A DNA stretch of 20,989 nucleotides, taken from assembly GCA_044425705.1 (NCBI GenBank), contig JAWXVD010000054.1:1-20989 (forward strand), written 5' to 3'. A program made the position numbers and the translations under genes. The notes under the pieces were generated by a model, which was given only the letters and a program-made list of their open reading frames with translations, was not told where the DNA came from and searched no databases. The number at the start of each line of letters is the position of its first letter. Positions within the stretch are counted from its first letter, which is position 1. Origin of the DNA: JAWXVD01 sp044425705. Lineage in GTDB: Bacteria > Bacillota > Clostridia > Lachnospirales > Lachnospiraceae. Shown here piece after piece: positions 6,706-13,910 of the stretch.

Positions 6706-7656
6706 GTGGCTCTAACAAATTCACAATATCAATCGATTATGAATGATTACGAAGAAAAACAGCGAATCAATCGGATCAATTTAGAACAACGCTATCAACA
6801 CGTTTACCAAGAAATTCCTTCCTATAGAGAAATAGAAGATTCCATCTCTTTTCTCTCTATCAGCCAAGCCAGAAAGGCTTTAGAAGGCGATTCTAGAGAC
6901 TTAAATGACTACAAGAGAGAAATGTCAGCCTTGCGTGATAAAAAGCGTGATTTGCTGCTTAAAGCAGGTCTTCCTGATAATTATTTGGACATGCAGTATC
7001 ATTGCTCACTTTGCAAAGATACTGGATATCTAGAACACGGCGAAAAATGTTCTTGTTTAAAACAATCCATCACCTCGTTCTTATATGACCAATCTAATTT
7101 AGCCAAGGTCATACAAACAGAGAATTTCGACCACCTATCTTATGAGTATTTCTCTGGTGAAAACCTTACAAGATTTATAGAAAATGTTAATACTTCTAAA
7201 GAATTTATTACAAATTTCGATTCACACTACCAAAATCTTTTATTTTATGGTACAGTGGGTACTGGAAAATCATTTCTTTCAGGATGCATCGCAAAATCAC
7301 TTATTGACTCTGGTCATTCTGTGATTTATTTTAGTGCTTCTGGATTTTTTGATTTGTTATCCAAATATTCTTTTGATTTTAAAAATCGTGATATGTTATC
7401 AGAATTATATGATAATTTATATTCCTGTGATTTATTGATTATTGATGACTTAGGCACAGAGCTAACAAACGCCTTTACAACATCTCAATTATTTTCGTGT
7501 ATTAATGAACGAAACCTACGAAAAAAGCCTCTTCTTATTTCTACTAACTTATCCTTTGTAGAGATTAGAGAACGTTACTCAGATCGAATTTTTTCTAGAA
7601 TTACTTATCATTTTAAAATTAATAAATTTACAGGTCCAGATATTAGAGTACTATAA
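6706..7656 (+). CDS. dnaC: DnaC/DnaI-type AAA+ helicase loader
   Basis: This ATPase loads replicative DnaB-type helicase onto DNA during initiation. It is the functional counterpart of B. subtilis DnaI; 'dnaC' here follows the E. coli loader name. The 316-aa protein has a helical N terminus (about 1-90), a zinc-binding cluster with Cys100, Cys103, Cys115 and Cys117, Walker A GTVGTGKS (182-189), Walker B LLIIDD (243-248), sensor-1 STN (279-281) and an arginine-finger region around RIFSRI (294-299). The length is typical. The start is GTG at 6706, with AGGAG ending 7 nt upstream and overlapping the stop of the preceding DnaD-domain gene. No ATG competes nearby. Context strongly supports a primosome operon. 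Confidence 0.93.
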   Translation: MALTNSQYQSIMNDYEEKQRINRINLEQRYQHVYQEIPSYREIEDSISFLSISQARKALEGDSRDLNDYKREMSALRDKKRDLLLKAGLPDNYLDMQYHCSLCKDTGYLEHGEKCSCLKQSITSFLYDQSNLAKVIQTENFDHLSYEYFSGENLTRFIENVNTSKEFITNFDSHYQNLLFYGTVGTGKSFLSGCIAKSLIDSGHSVIYFSASGFFDLLSKYSFDFKNRDMLSELYDNLYSCDLLIIDDLGTELTNAFTTSQLFSCINERNLRKKPLLISTNLSFVEIRERYSDRIFSRITYHFKINKFTGPDIRVL

Positions 7657-7688
7657 CCACTTAAACACAGAAAGCGAGGACATTTTTC

Positions 7689-8873
7689 ATGGCAAAGCGT
7701 GAAGAAAAAAGAAACTTAGAGACAATTCCAGTAGGTGCCTTAGGCATGATACCACTACAAAGTTGCGCTGCATTAGGTACAAAAATTGATTCTTATTTAG
7801 TAAAATGGAGAACAGAACGCGAAAACGCTCACAAAACAAGCTTGGCATTTTCAGGATACCAACGTTCTTCTTATATCCTATCTTCCAAAGTACCACGTTT
7901 TGGTTCCGGCGAAGGAAAAGGCGCTATTTTAGAGTCTGTACGCGGTAGCGATCTTTATATTTTAGTAGATGTATGTAACCATAGCCTAACTTATTCTTTA
8001 TTTGGTAACGAAAATCACATGTCACCAGATGATCATTATCAAGACTTAAAAAGAATTATTGCTGCTGTAGGTGGAAAGGCTAGAAGAATCACAGTGATTA
8101 TGCCTTTCTTATACGAAAGCAGACAGCACAGAAGAACTGCTCGTGAATCTTTGGATTGTGCAATTGCTTTGCAAGAACTCATACGTATGGGTGTTGATAA
8201 TATTATTACATTTGATGCACATGACCCACGTGTCCAAAATGCTATTCCACTAAATGGATTCGAAACAATCCAACCTGCTTATCAGTTTATCAAAGGTTTA
8301 TTAAAACATGAGAAAAATTTAACTATCGATTCTTCACACATGATGGTAATTAGTCCTGACGAAGGTGGTATGAGCCGTGCGATCTATATCGCTAACGTAC
8401 TTGGGCTCGATATGGGTATGTTTTATAAACGTCGTGATTACACAACAATCGTCAATGGTCGAAACCCAATTGTTGCACATGAATTTTTAGGTGCTAGCGT
8501 AGAAGGTAAGGATGTCATTATTATCGATGATATGATTTCTTCTGGTGAAAGCGTAATAGAAGTAGCTACTGAATTAAAGAAAAGAAAAGCAAATAGAATT
8601 TTTGTATTTTCTACTTTTGGTCTGTTTACAAACGGTGTGGACAAATTTACAAAAGCCTATGAAGAAGGTCTTATTTCTCGCATATTAACTACAAACTTGA
8701 TTTATCAATCTTCTGAACTTTTAAGTTGTGAATGGTATATTAATTGTGATATGAGTAAGTATATCGCCCATATTATCGACACATTAAACCACGATCATTC
8801 TATCAGTGATTTATTAGATCCAAACGAACGTATTCAAAGTGTGGTTTCTAAATATAAAAACGGAAATTTATAA
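7689..8873 (+). CDS. prs: Ribose-phosphate pyrophosphokinase (PRPP synthetase), long clostridial variant
   Basis: Prs transfers pyrophosphate from ATP to ribose-5-phosphate, making PRPP for nucleotide, His and Trp synthesis. The 394-aa protein is longer than canonical enzymes (about 315 aa), with an additional N-terminal segment of roughly 60-70 residues. Homology shows in MPFLYESRQHRRTARESLD (139-156, the catalytic flexible-loop region), FDAHDPRVQNAIP (175-187), ISPDEGGMSRA (221-231) and the PRPP loop VIIIDDMISSGES (276-288). The PRPP loop is usually DDMIDTGGT, so it is divergent. The ATG follows GCGAGGA at 9 nt and starts 32 nt after the loader gene. It ends at a hairpin terminator shared with the opposing unit. 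Confidence 0.9.
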   Translation: MAKREEKRNLETIPVGALGMIPLQSCAALGTKIDSYLVKWRTERENAHKTSLAFSGYQRSSYILSSKVPRFGSGEGKGAILESVRGSDLYILVDVCNHSLTYSLFGNENHMSPDDHYQDLKRIIAAVGGKARRITVIMPFLYESRQHRRTARESLDCAIALQELIRMGVDNIITFDAHDPRVQNAIPLNGFETIQPAYQFIKGLLKHEKNLTIDSSHMMVISPDEGGMSRAIYIANVLGLDMGMFYKRRDYTTIVNGRNPIVAHEFLGASVEGKDVIIIDDMISSGESVIEVATELKKRKANRIFVFSTFGLFTNGVDKFTKAYEEGLISRILTTNLIYQSSELLSCEWYINCDMSKYIAHIIDTLNHDHSISDLLDPNERIQSVVSKYKNGNL

Positions 8874-8883
8874 TATATGGTAC

Positions 8884-8926
8884 AAAAAAAGATGCCTTCT
8901 AACAATGTTAGGAGACATCTTTTTTT
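8884..8926. terminator. Bidirectional terminator between prs and the convergent hypothetical gene
   Basis: A long near-perfect inverted repeat is flanked by an A-run and a T-run: CTTCTAAC/GTTAGGAG (8896-8903/8907-8914), one mismatch, GATG/CATC, then A7/T7. The T-runs on both strands make it work in both directions, for prs (stop 8873) and for the minus-strand gene (stop 8939). Confidence 0.9.
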
Positions 8927-8938
8927 ACTTCTTGAATT

Positions 8939-11467
8939 CTACTTCATATAACTGATAAAGTGATTTCCATTTTCTTCAAATAATGCTGTGGCGTCATTCA
9001 TACCCATTTTATAAACCTTACCTTCTTCTGGTCTCATCAAAACTACATTTTGTGTGTTATATCCCACTACAAGCAAAGCTTCTCCATCTTGCAGTTGTGC
9101 CAAAACTGGCATTTCATGATCAATATAATACAGTACACTACCTAGGCTACAACCAGTCAAATCGTATACTTGTGCACTATAACCCAAACCTTCCTCTAGA
9201 ATCTCATAGCTTGTTTTGCCTTCTAGCAAGGCTTCTTCTACATTAATCACTCCACCAGAAAACTGCAGTATAGCGTCAAGACAAACCTCTAAACTAGAAA
9301 CATCTTCTTGGAAGTAACTTTCATCTAAAGCCATAATCTGATTCACACTTTGATTCAGTCCATAACGCCAAATACATTCTCCCACATCATCAAACACTGC
9401 TCCAGAATTTTCATAAGCCATTTGAATGATTTCATTGGCATCAGAATTAATTTCAAGGATTCCATTCAGATGATACAAATAATATCGTTGCGGCGAAGCT
9501 TCATTTTCTAGTGCTACTTCACGATTTCCTTCATATAAAATTTCTTTCGGGGTAGAAACAATCAAATCATCACTATCCATTTCTTTTTCCAAGATAATCT
9601 GTACTATTTTTTCATAATAGTCAATGGTAACCGTACTAATATAATTAACTCCCGTTTTAATTTCTTGATTATTTGTAATTTGATCCTCTTCAATATCTAG
9701 ATATCCATCTTCAAGCTTTTCTATCCGTTGTAAAATAATTTGATTTTCTTCTATTTGGCATCCTACTGTATAAATGTTTTCTTTAGTATAATTCTTCAAA
9801 ATATTCCCTGTTTCACTTTGAATGATGATATTTTTCATTGGATATATGATATTTCCTGTTGTATCTAAGGTAATATCCTCTTCATTGGCGATACCATAAA
9901 TCAAATCTTCTTCCATAAAGCCTAACGGCATCAAACTTTCTCCAGCATTTGCTTTCATTTCTACTTTTTGATTGGTGGCTAAATTAAACCATATCAATGA
10001 ATCACTATGATATTCATCATTTCCTTCTTGCCAAACAACCATATCATTACTTGCAGAAATCTGTATACTTCCTTCTGCAATATCTTCATATACAATTTCA
10101 TAACTTTTATTTACCATATCCACATCATAAATACTACCATCAATTATCACAAACAGATGATAATTTGTATTAATGTACGCCAATGTATTCACATCATATA
10201 TTAGAATATCAGCTGCTTTCGTATATGGAATAAATATCTGCTCCTCTACCGTATTGGCCAATGCGCTATAATACATAACCTGAAGTCCTACTTGTCCTTC
10301 ATACCTACCACGATTCATATATCCGTAAATCAAAAACATAATGTTCCCATTTTCCTCTACAGACATAATTTTCATATCCATCTTATCGTAAGTAGTCCTT
10401 ATATCAAAATCTTCTAAATCATAAAAAGAATATACATTAGCCAACTTATTATCTACTCCATTATAGGTATATAAGCGATTATTGTTAATAAATGCAAATA
10501 TATTTCCTCCTTCACTTTCTACTAAGGAAATGCTCTCATCTGCAATACCTAATACAATTTTTCCATTGACAAAGTCTTCTTTTTCACCTTTAAAAATTTC
10601 AGACATAGTACGCTCATAATCTAGAAGGTACATACGGTCTGTAGTATATCTTACACGATAATTTTCTTCTACATGGTAATAAGTAATGTTTTTTCCACTA
10701 CCCATAGACACCATATACGTAAGCTGGATTGTTCCATAGGAAGAAGTAATATCTGTAATCAAAGGTACTGCCTCCGTCACCTTCTTCACATCTAAATCTC
10801 CCCATGTAACTTGAGAGAAACTACTATGAATGTTCACTTTATGAAATGTAGTATTATCACCTTCAGAATTTGATTCTAAATATTTTACAATCTCTTTTGC
10901 CTCTTCCTCATCATCAGAAAAAGTTTTTTCATGAAAATCCAATACATAGGCTATTTTTTCATCTACATAGTAAGTATCCTCTAATATAATTCTGGTATAG
11001 TATTCTATTGTTTGTCCATTCTCCAAAGAAAGTAAAACAATAAAATTATATTCTTCTCCGACTTGAATCAAATCTTTAAGAGTGATTATAGCAGTGATCG
11101 TTTCTGTTCCCGTGACCGCATCGAAAATATCACCATTCTCAATCAATCTCTCTCCCATAACATCTCTAACTTCATAGGAAACTTTTACTACATCTTCCAC
11201 ATTATACTCTATTTGAAAAGAAACCTTTCGATCCATTCCTATAGGTGTAACGCTTTCTCTCATATACTCCAAATCCATACTCTCTGCATATCCATGTAGC
11301 GTATTGATTCTATCATTATTTTGAAGCATATAGACAATAGGAATTGATGCATCTGATAACTCACTGGTCATATCGGTATTTCCTGTATTCATTAAGAAAC
11401 TGCTAATAAATAATGTACTTATAAACACCAGCAAAAATATTGCTGCTTTCAGAAATACTTTTTTCAT
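8939..11467 (-). CDS. Large membrane-anchored or exported protein with degenerate C39-like C-terminal domain
   Basis: I do not recognise a named family. The 842-aa product starts MKKVFLKAAIFLLVFISTLF, a signal-anchor or signal peptide, so the rest is predicted outside the membrane. The middle (about 260-560) is rich in beta strands with repeating patterns such as GNIFAFINNNRLYTYNG and HLFVIIDGSIYDVD, suggesting a beta-propeller-like fold. The last 150-170 residues resemble the papain-like C39_2 domain (SLEVCLDAILQFSGG; DLTGCSLGSVLYYIDHEMPVLAQL; EALLVVGYN). The catalytic His expected before xVVGY appears to be Glu796, so proteolysis is doubtful. The frame is open 13 codons upstream to 11506, but that part looks like a decayed repeat and has no ribosome site. 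The gene ends the minus-strand unit beginning at 13234. Confidence 0.75.
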   Translation of the reverse strand: MKKVFLKAAIFLLVFISTLFISSFLMNTGNTDMTSELSDASIPIVYMLQNNDRINTLHGYAESMDLEYMRESVTPIGMDRKVSFQIEYNVEDVVKVSYEVRDVMGERLIENGDIFDAVTGTETITAIITLKDLIQVGEEYNFIVLLSLENGQTIEYYTRIILEDTYYVDEKIAYVLDFHEKTFSDDEEEAKEIVKYLESNSEGDNTTFHKVNIHSSFSQVTWGDLDVKKVTEAVPLITDITSSYGTIQLTYMVSMGSGKNITYYHVEENYRVRYTTDRMYLLDYERTMSEIFKGEKEDFVNGKIVLGIADESISLVESEGGNIFAFINNNRLYTYNGVDNKLANVYSFYDLEDFDIRTTYDKMDMKIMSVEENGNIMFLIYGYMNRGRYEGQVGLQVMYYSALANTVEEQIFIPYTKAADILIYDVNTLAYINTNYHLFVIIDGSIYDVDMVNKSYEIVYEDIAEGSIQISASNDMVVWQEGNDEYHSDSLIWFNLATNQKVEMKANAGESLMPLGFMEEDLIYGIANEEDITLDTTGNIIYPMKNIIIQSETGNILKNYTKENIYTVGCQIEENQIILQRIEKLEDGYLDIEEDQITNNQEIKTGVNYISTVTIDYYEKIVQIILEKEMDSDDLIVSTPKEILYEGNREVALENEASPQRYYLYHLNGILEINSDANEIIQMAYENSGAVFDDVGECIWRYGLNQSVNQIMALDESYFQEDVSSLEVCLDAILQFSGGVINVEEALLEGKTSYEILEEGLGYSAQVYDLTGCSLGSVLYYIDHEMPVLAQLQDGEALLVVGYNTQNVVLMRPEEGKVYKMGMNDATALFEENGNHFISYMK

Positions 11468-11516
11468 TTCAACAAACCATTCCTTTCTTCTCAAATCAAA
11501 ACTCATATCGTAAGAT
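11465..11516 (-). repeat. Possible decayed copy of the structured repeat before the large hypothetical gene
   Basis: Minus-strand sequence GTATCTTACGAT, then GATTTGAGAAGAAAGGAATGG and GTTGAAATG, parallels the spoVG copy GTACCTTACGAT, then GACTTTGAGAAAGGGATGG, TTATTAGCATG. Similarity is partial, because the AAAGTTGCCAG portion is largely lost. The start codon falls at nearly the same distance from the purine box (12-13 nt). Homology is suggestive only. Confidence 0.35.
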
Positions 11517-11560
11517 ACAATTTAACCATTAGGCTCAACTCAAAAAACAAACAACATGTA

Positions 11561-12697
11561 TTACTTTGTTTTTAATAACTGTTGTAATGTTGTGTTAACC
11601 TGCAATTCTTTGGTCATATTGTCCACATTAGTTTTCCTTTTTCCCCCTGTTTTCATGCCACGTATTAAAATATTTTTTGGCGTATGTTCAATATCGATAA
11701 ATTCTAACATTTGTACTTGATATCCATTTTCTTCCAATAAATTTCCACGTATTGCATCTGTTAATAAGGCCGCTACTCTTTCCTTAATTAAACCATATTT
11801 CAGTACTGGCTCCAATAGTTCATTTTCTATTTGCTTATTCACTTCATGCTGACAACATGGTACCGATAATATCACCTTGGCATCCCACTGAACTGCTTTG
11901 TGCAGTGCAAAATCTGTTGCTGTATCACATGCATGTAAGGTTACCATCAAATCTACATGATCTTGTCCACCATACTCGCTAATATCACCTTTTAAAAATT
12001 CCACTTGATCATATCCGTATCCTTTTGCTAACTGGGCACACTGCTCAATCACTTCCTCTTTTAGATCCAATCCAACAATATGAACATCTAATCCCTTCAA
12101 AATTTTCAAAAAATAATACATAGCAAATGTAAGATAAGACTTTCCACAACCAAAATCTATCACTTGAATCAGTCTTTCCTTGGGTAAGACATCCACAATA
12201 TCATCTATAAATTCCAAAAATCGATTAATTTGTTTGAATTTATCATATCGACTTTTTACTATCTTTCCATCTTTTGTTTGCACACCTAAGTCAATGAGAA
12301 AAGGTACTGGAATACCTTCTTCTAAAATATATTTTTTCTTACGATTATGAGATAAATCAATTTTCTTTTCTAATTGCTTTTCTTTTCTCTTTACTGTTAC
12401 TTTTCCTTTTTTGCTGACCAACCCTATGATTTGACAATCTAGTGTTTCAACCTCTATTTGTTTAAACTCCGTGGTCATAAGCCCAACAATCGTTTCAATC
12501 ATTTCTTCCGTTTTATAATTTTTATGAAATACTTGTTTTCCTTTAAAAGAGCTGCTCTGAAATTCCAAACCATCTTTTCCCATAATAGGTCTTATTTTCA
12601 CTTTTGTAATTTCATTTTGTGGCAACGGATTACTAATAATCACTTGGTATAATTTTTTATTTATGGTTTCCACAAGGGCTTGTCTTATTTTTTCCAC
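11561..12697 (-). CDS. Class I SAM-dependent methyltransferase (Methyltransf_32 type)
   Basis: The 378-aa protein has a Rossmann SAM-binding core: motif I IDFGCGKSYLTFAMYYF (about 180), acidic motif IVGLDLKEEVIEQC, then FLKGDISEY and LMVTLHACDTATDFAL. The block SVPCCQHEVN follows, and the LHACDTATD plus PCCQH pair is characteristic of the Methyltransf_32 group (relatives of eukaryotic RRNAD1/METTL25-like proteins). The first roughly 150 residues form a distinct, possibly RNA-binding, domain. The substrate is unknown; rRNA or tRNA is only a guess. The start is uncertain. I chose GTG at 12697 because in other repeat copies the start follows ATTAGC/A directly. In-frame ATG (12709) and GTG (12712) lie inside the repeat, almost on top of the purine box. 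Confidence 0.82.
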   Translation of the reverse strand: MEKIRQALVETINKKLYQVIISNPLPQNEITKVKIRPIMGKDGLEFQSSSFKGKQVFHKNYKTEEMIETIVGLMTTEFKQIEVETLDCQIIGLVSKKGKVTVKRKEKQLEKKIDLSHNRKKKYILEEGIPVPFLIDLGVQTKDGKIVKSRYDKFKQINRFLEFIDDIVDVLPKERLIQVIDFGCGKSYLTFAMYYFLKILKGLDVHIVGLDLKEEVIEQCAQLAKGYGYDQVEFLKGDISEYGGQDHVDLMVTLHACDTATDFALHKAVQWDAKVILSVPCCQHEVNKQIENELLEPVLKYGLIKERVAALLTDAIRGNLLEENGYQVQMLEFIDIEHTPKNILIRGMKTGGKRKTNVDNMTKELQVNTTLQQLLKTK

Positions 12698-12841
12698 TCT
12701 AATAACCATCACTTTCTCTCAGCCTGGCAACTTTGGCTCGAAAGAGACAAATTACCGGTTGAAAAATCTTATTTTTCAACCTATAACCATCGCTTTCTCT
12801 CAGTTTGAGTTACTTTCCACGGCTACGCCGCAAAAAGTAAC
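12698..12841 (-). repeat. Structured repeat array in the methyltransferase leader (two units)
   Basis: In minus-strand order: a hairpin with arms GTTACTTT/AAAGTAAC (12834-12841/12809-12816) enclosing CGGC/GCCG; a core ACTGAGAGAAAGCGATGG; a perfect 10-bp hairpin with arm GGTTGAAAAA (12757-12781); a compound hairpin with outer arms GGTAAT/GTTGCC and inner CTC/GAG; and a second core AAAGTTGCCAGGCT plus GAGAGAAAGTGATGG, then TTATTAGA and the chosen GTG start. The second hairpin is nearly identical to that at 425-449 (pth leader). The 12697-12782 segment is roughly three-quarters identical by eye to 19355-19441 in the atp operon. Confidence 0.78.
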
Positions 12842-12853
12842 TGCTGTATTCTA

Positions 12854-13234
12854 TTAAAACCATATTCTTCCACTAGGATTTATATGACGCCTTTTTAGTA
12901 TCTCACAAAATAAAAGAATATGCACTATTTCTTGCACTTTTTCTTTATTTTTTTCTAATTCTTTTTGTTCTTCTCCCGAAAAACCCTTGATGATTTCTCT
13001 CAAAATCTCTTTTGTCATTTTATATAAACTAAGGGCATCAGGGTATTCATCATAAATAACGCTCCCTGGATAATCCCTCTGATCAAGATACGGCACAATG
13101 ACGCGCTGATATTTTTTCGCTTCTGTTGGATACATCTGTTGTAAATATTCCATATCTGATAACAATTTATTCTCTTCACTATAACCGAATGGTAATGGAT
13201 ATGACATATAAAATGGCAAGATACTCTTATACAT
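12854..13234 (-). CDS. Conserved-looking small hypothetical protein, 126 aa
   Basis: I do not recognise this gene. The product begins MYKSILPFYMSYPLPFGYSE and is soluble, with an aromatic/proline-rich N terminus (LPFYMSYPLPF), an acidic and basic helical middle, and a strongly charged helix (about 80-105, EEQKELEKNKEKVQE) that could form a coiled coil. It ends RRHINPSGRIWF. There is no signal peptide or membrane segment. The frame extends upstream to a GTG at 13249, but GGGAG lies 8 nt before the ATG at 13234, favouring the shorter form. It is the first gene of the minus-strand unit leading to the methyltransferase gene, separated from it by the 140-base repeat array. Confidence 0.72.
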   Translation of the reverse strand: MYKSILPFYMSYPLPFGYSEENKLLSDMEYLQQMYPTEAKKYQRVIVPYLDQRDYPGSVIYDEYPDALSLYKMTKEILREIIKGFSGEEQKELEKNKEKVQEIVHILLFCEILKRRHINPSGRIWF

Positions 13235-13260
13235 TTCGTATACTCCCACACTAGTTTATT

Positions 13261-13269
13261 ACTATATCA
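13261..13269 (-). promoter_or_regulatory. Candidate extended -10 promoter for the hypothetical/methyltransferase unit
   Basis: TGATATAGT on the minus strand gives TATAGT (13261-13266) with a TGn extension about 27 nt before the chosen ATG. The -35 region is an A-run with no consensus, so support is modest. Confidence 0.4.
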
Positions 13270-13324
13270 TATGCTTTTATTCTTTTTTTGATATTTTAAA
13301 TAGTTCTATAAGCCCGAAAATTAA

Positions 13325-13387
13325 TTTTTATAAAAATACCGACCATCCAAGGGTAAGATTGTAAATCCAACTCTAGGTGGTCGGTAT
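13325..13387 (-). terminator. Terminator of the atp operon
   Basis: A perfect 10-bp inverted repeat ATACCGACCA/TGGTCGGTAT (13336-13345/13378-13387) lies 50 nt after the atpC stop. It is followed on the minus strand by TTTTATAAAAATT. The loop is 32 nt, unusually large, and can itself form short inner helices (for example CC/GG across an A bulge, and GATT/AATC). Confidence 0.72.
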
Positions 13388-13437
13388 ATGTTATTTCATT
13401 ACTACTTTCGACAAAGGCTGTAGGTTAATTAAGACTT

Positions 13438-13842
13438 CTATTTCACTGCTTTTATACGTGCAATAGAACGCAAGAGTGCCGTTTCAGCTCTCGCTACATC
13501 TGTATTTTTCTCGGCCTCTCTCAAACGTTGCTCGGCTCTCTCTTTTGCAAGCTCTGCACGACCTGGATCAATTTCACCTGGCCATTCGATTACTTCTGCT
13601 AGAATCGTAATGGATTCTGGTAGAATCTCCACAAAACCTGCATGAAGTGCTGCAACCTTTACTTCTTCTTCCGTGGTAATTCGCAAAACTCCCGGTTTAA
13701 CAATCACAGTCATAGGAACATGATTTGGATAAATACCAAGTTCTCCCTCTGTTGTATTAAACTCTACCATAGTAGCATCCCCTTGAAAAAAAGTTCTATT
13801 AGGGGTAATAATTTTTAAATTCACATTTTTGATATCAGACAT
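13438..13842 (-). CDS. atpC: F1Fo-ATP synthase subunit epsilon
   Basis: Epsilon is part of the F1 central stalk; it couples gamma rotation to the c-ring and can inhibit ATP hydrolysis. The 134-aa protein shows the N-terminal beta-sandwich (NLKIITPNRTFFQGDATMVEFNTTEGELGIYPNHVPM, where the GELGILPxHxP motif reads GELGIYPNHVP) and a C-terminal helical hairpin rich in Ala, Arg and Glu (RAELAKERAEQRLREAEKN). Length is typical. GGAGG sits 4 nt before the ATG. It is the last gene of the operon. Confidence 0.96.
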   Translation of the reverse strand: MSDIKNVNLKIITPNRTFFQGDATMVEFNTTEGELGIYPNHVPMTVIVKPGVLRITTEEEVKVAALHAGFVEILPESITILAEVIEWPGEIDPGRAELAKERAEQRLREAEKNTDVARAETALLRSIARIKAVK

Positions 13843-13910
13843 ACTTCCTCCACTCTCAAGCGTTTTTTATGTTGCAGTTGATATAAAAACCATAACATTT
13901 TTATGCTTTC

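Noticed and set aside
13015..13251. 78-codon minus-strand frame overlapping the small hypothetical gene
   Set aside because: It overlaps the better frame (12854-13234), has a cysteine- and arginine-rich non-protein-like composition, and the GGGAG site favours the other frame.
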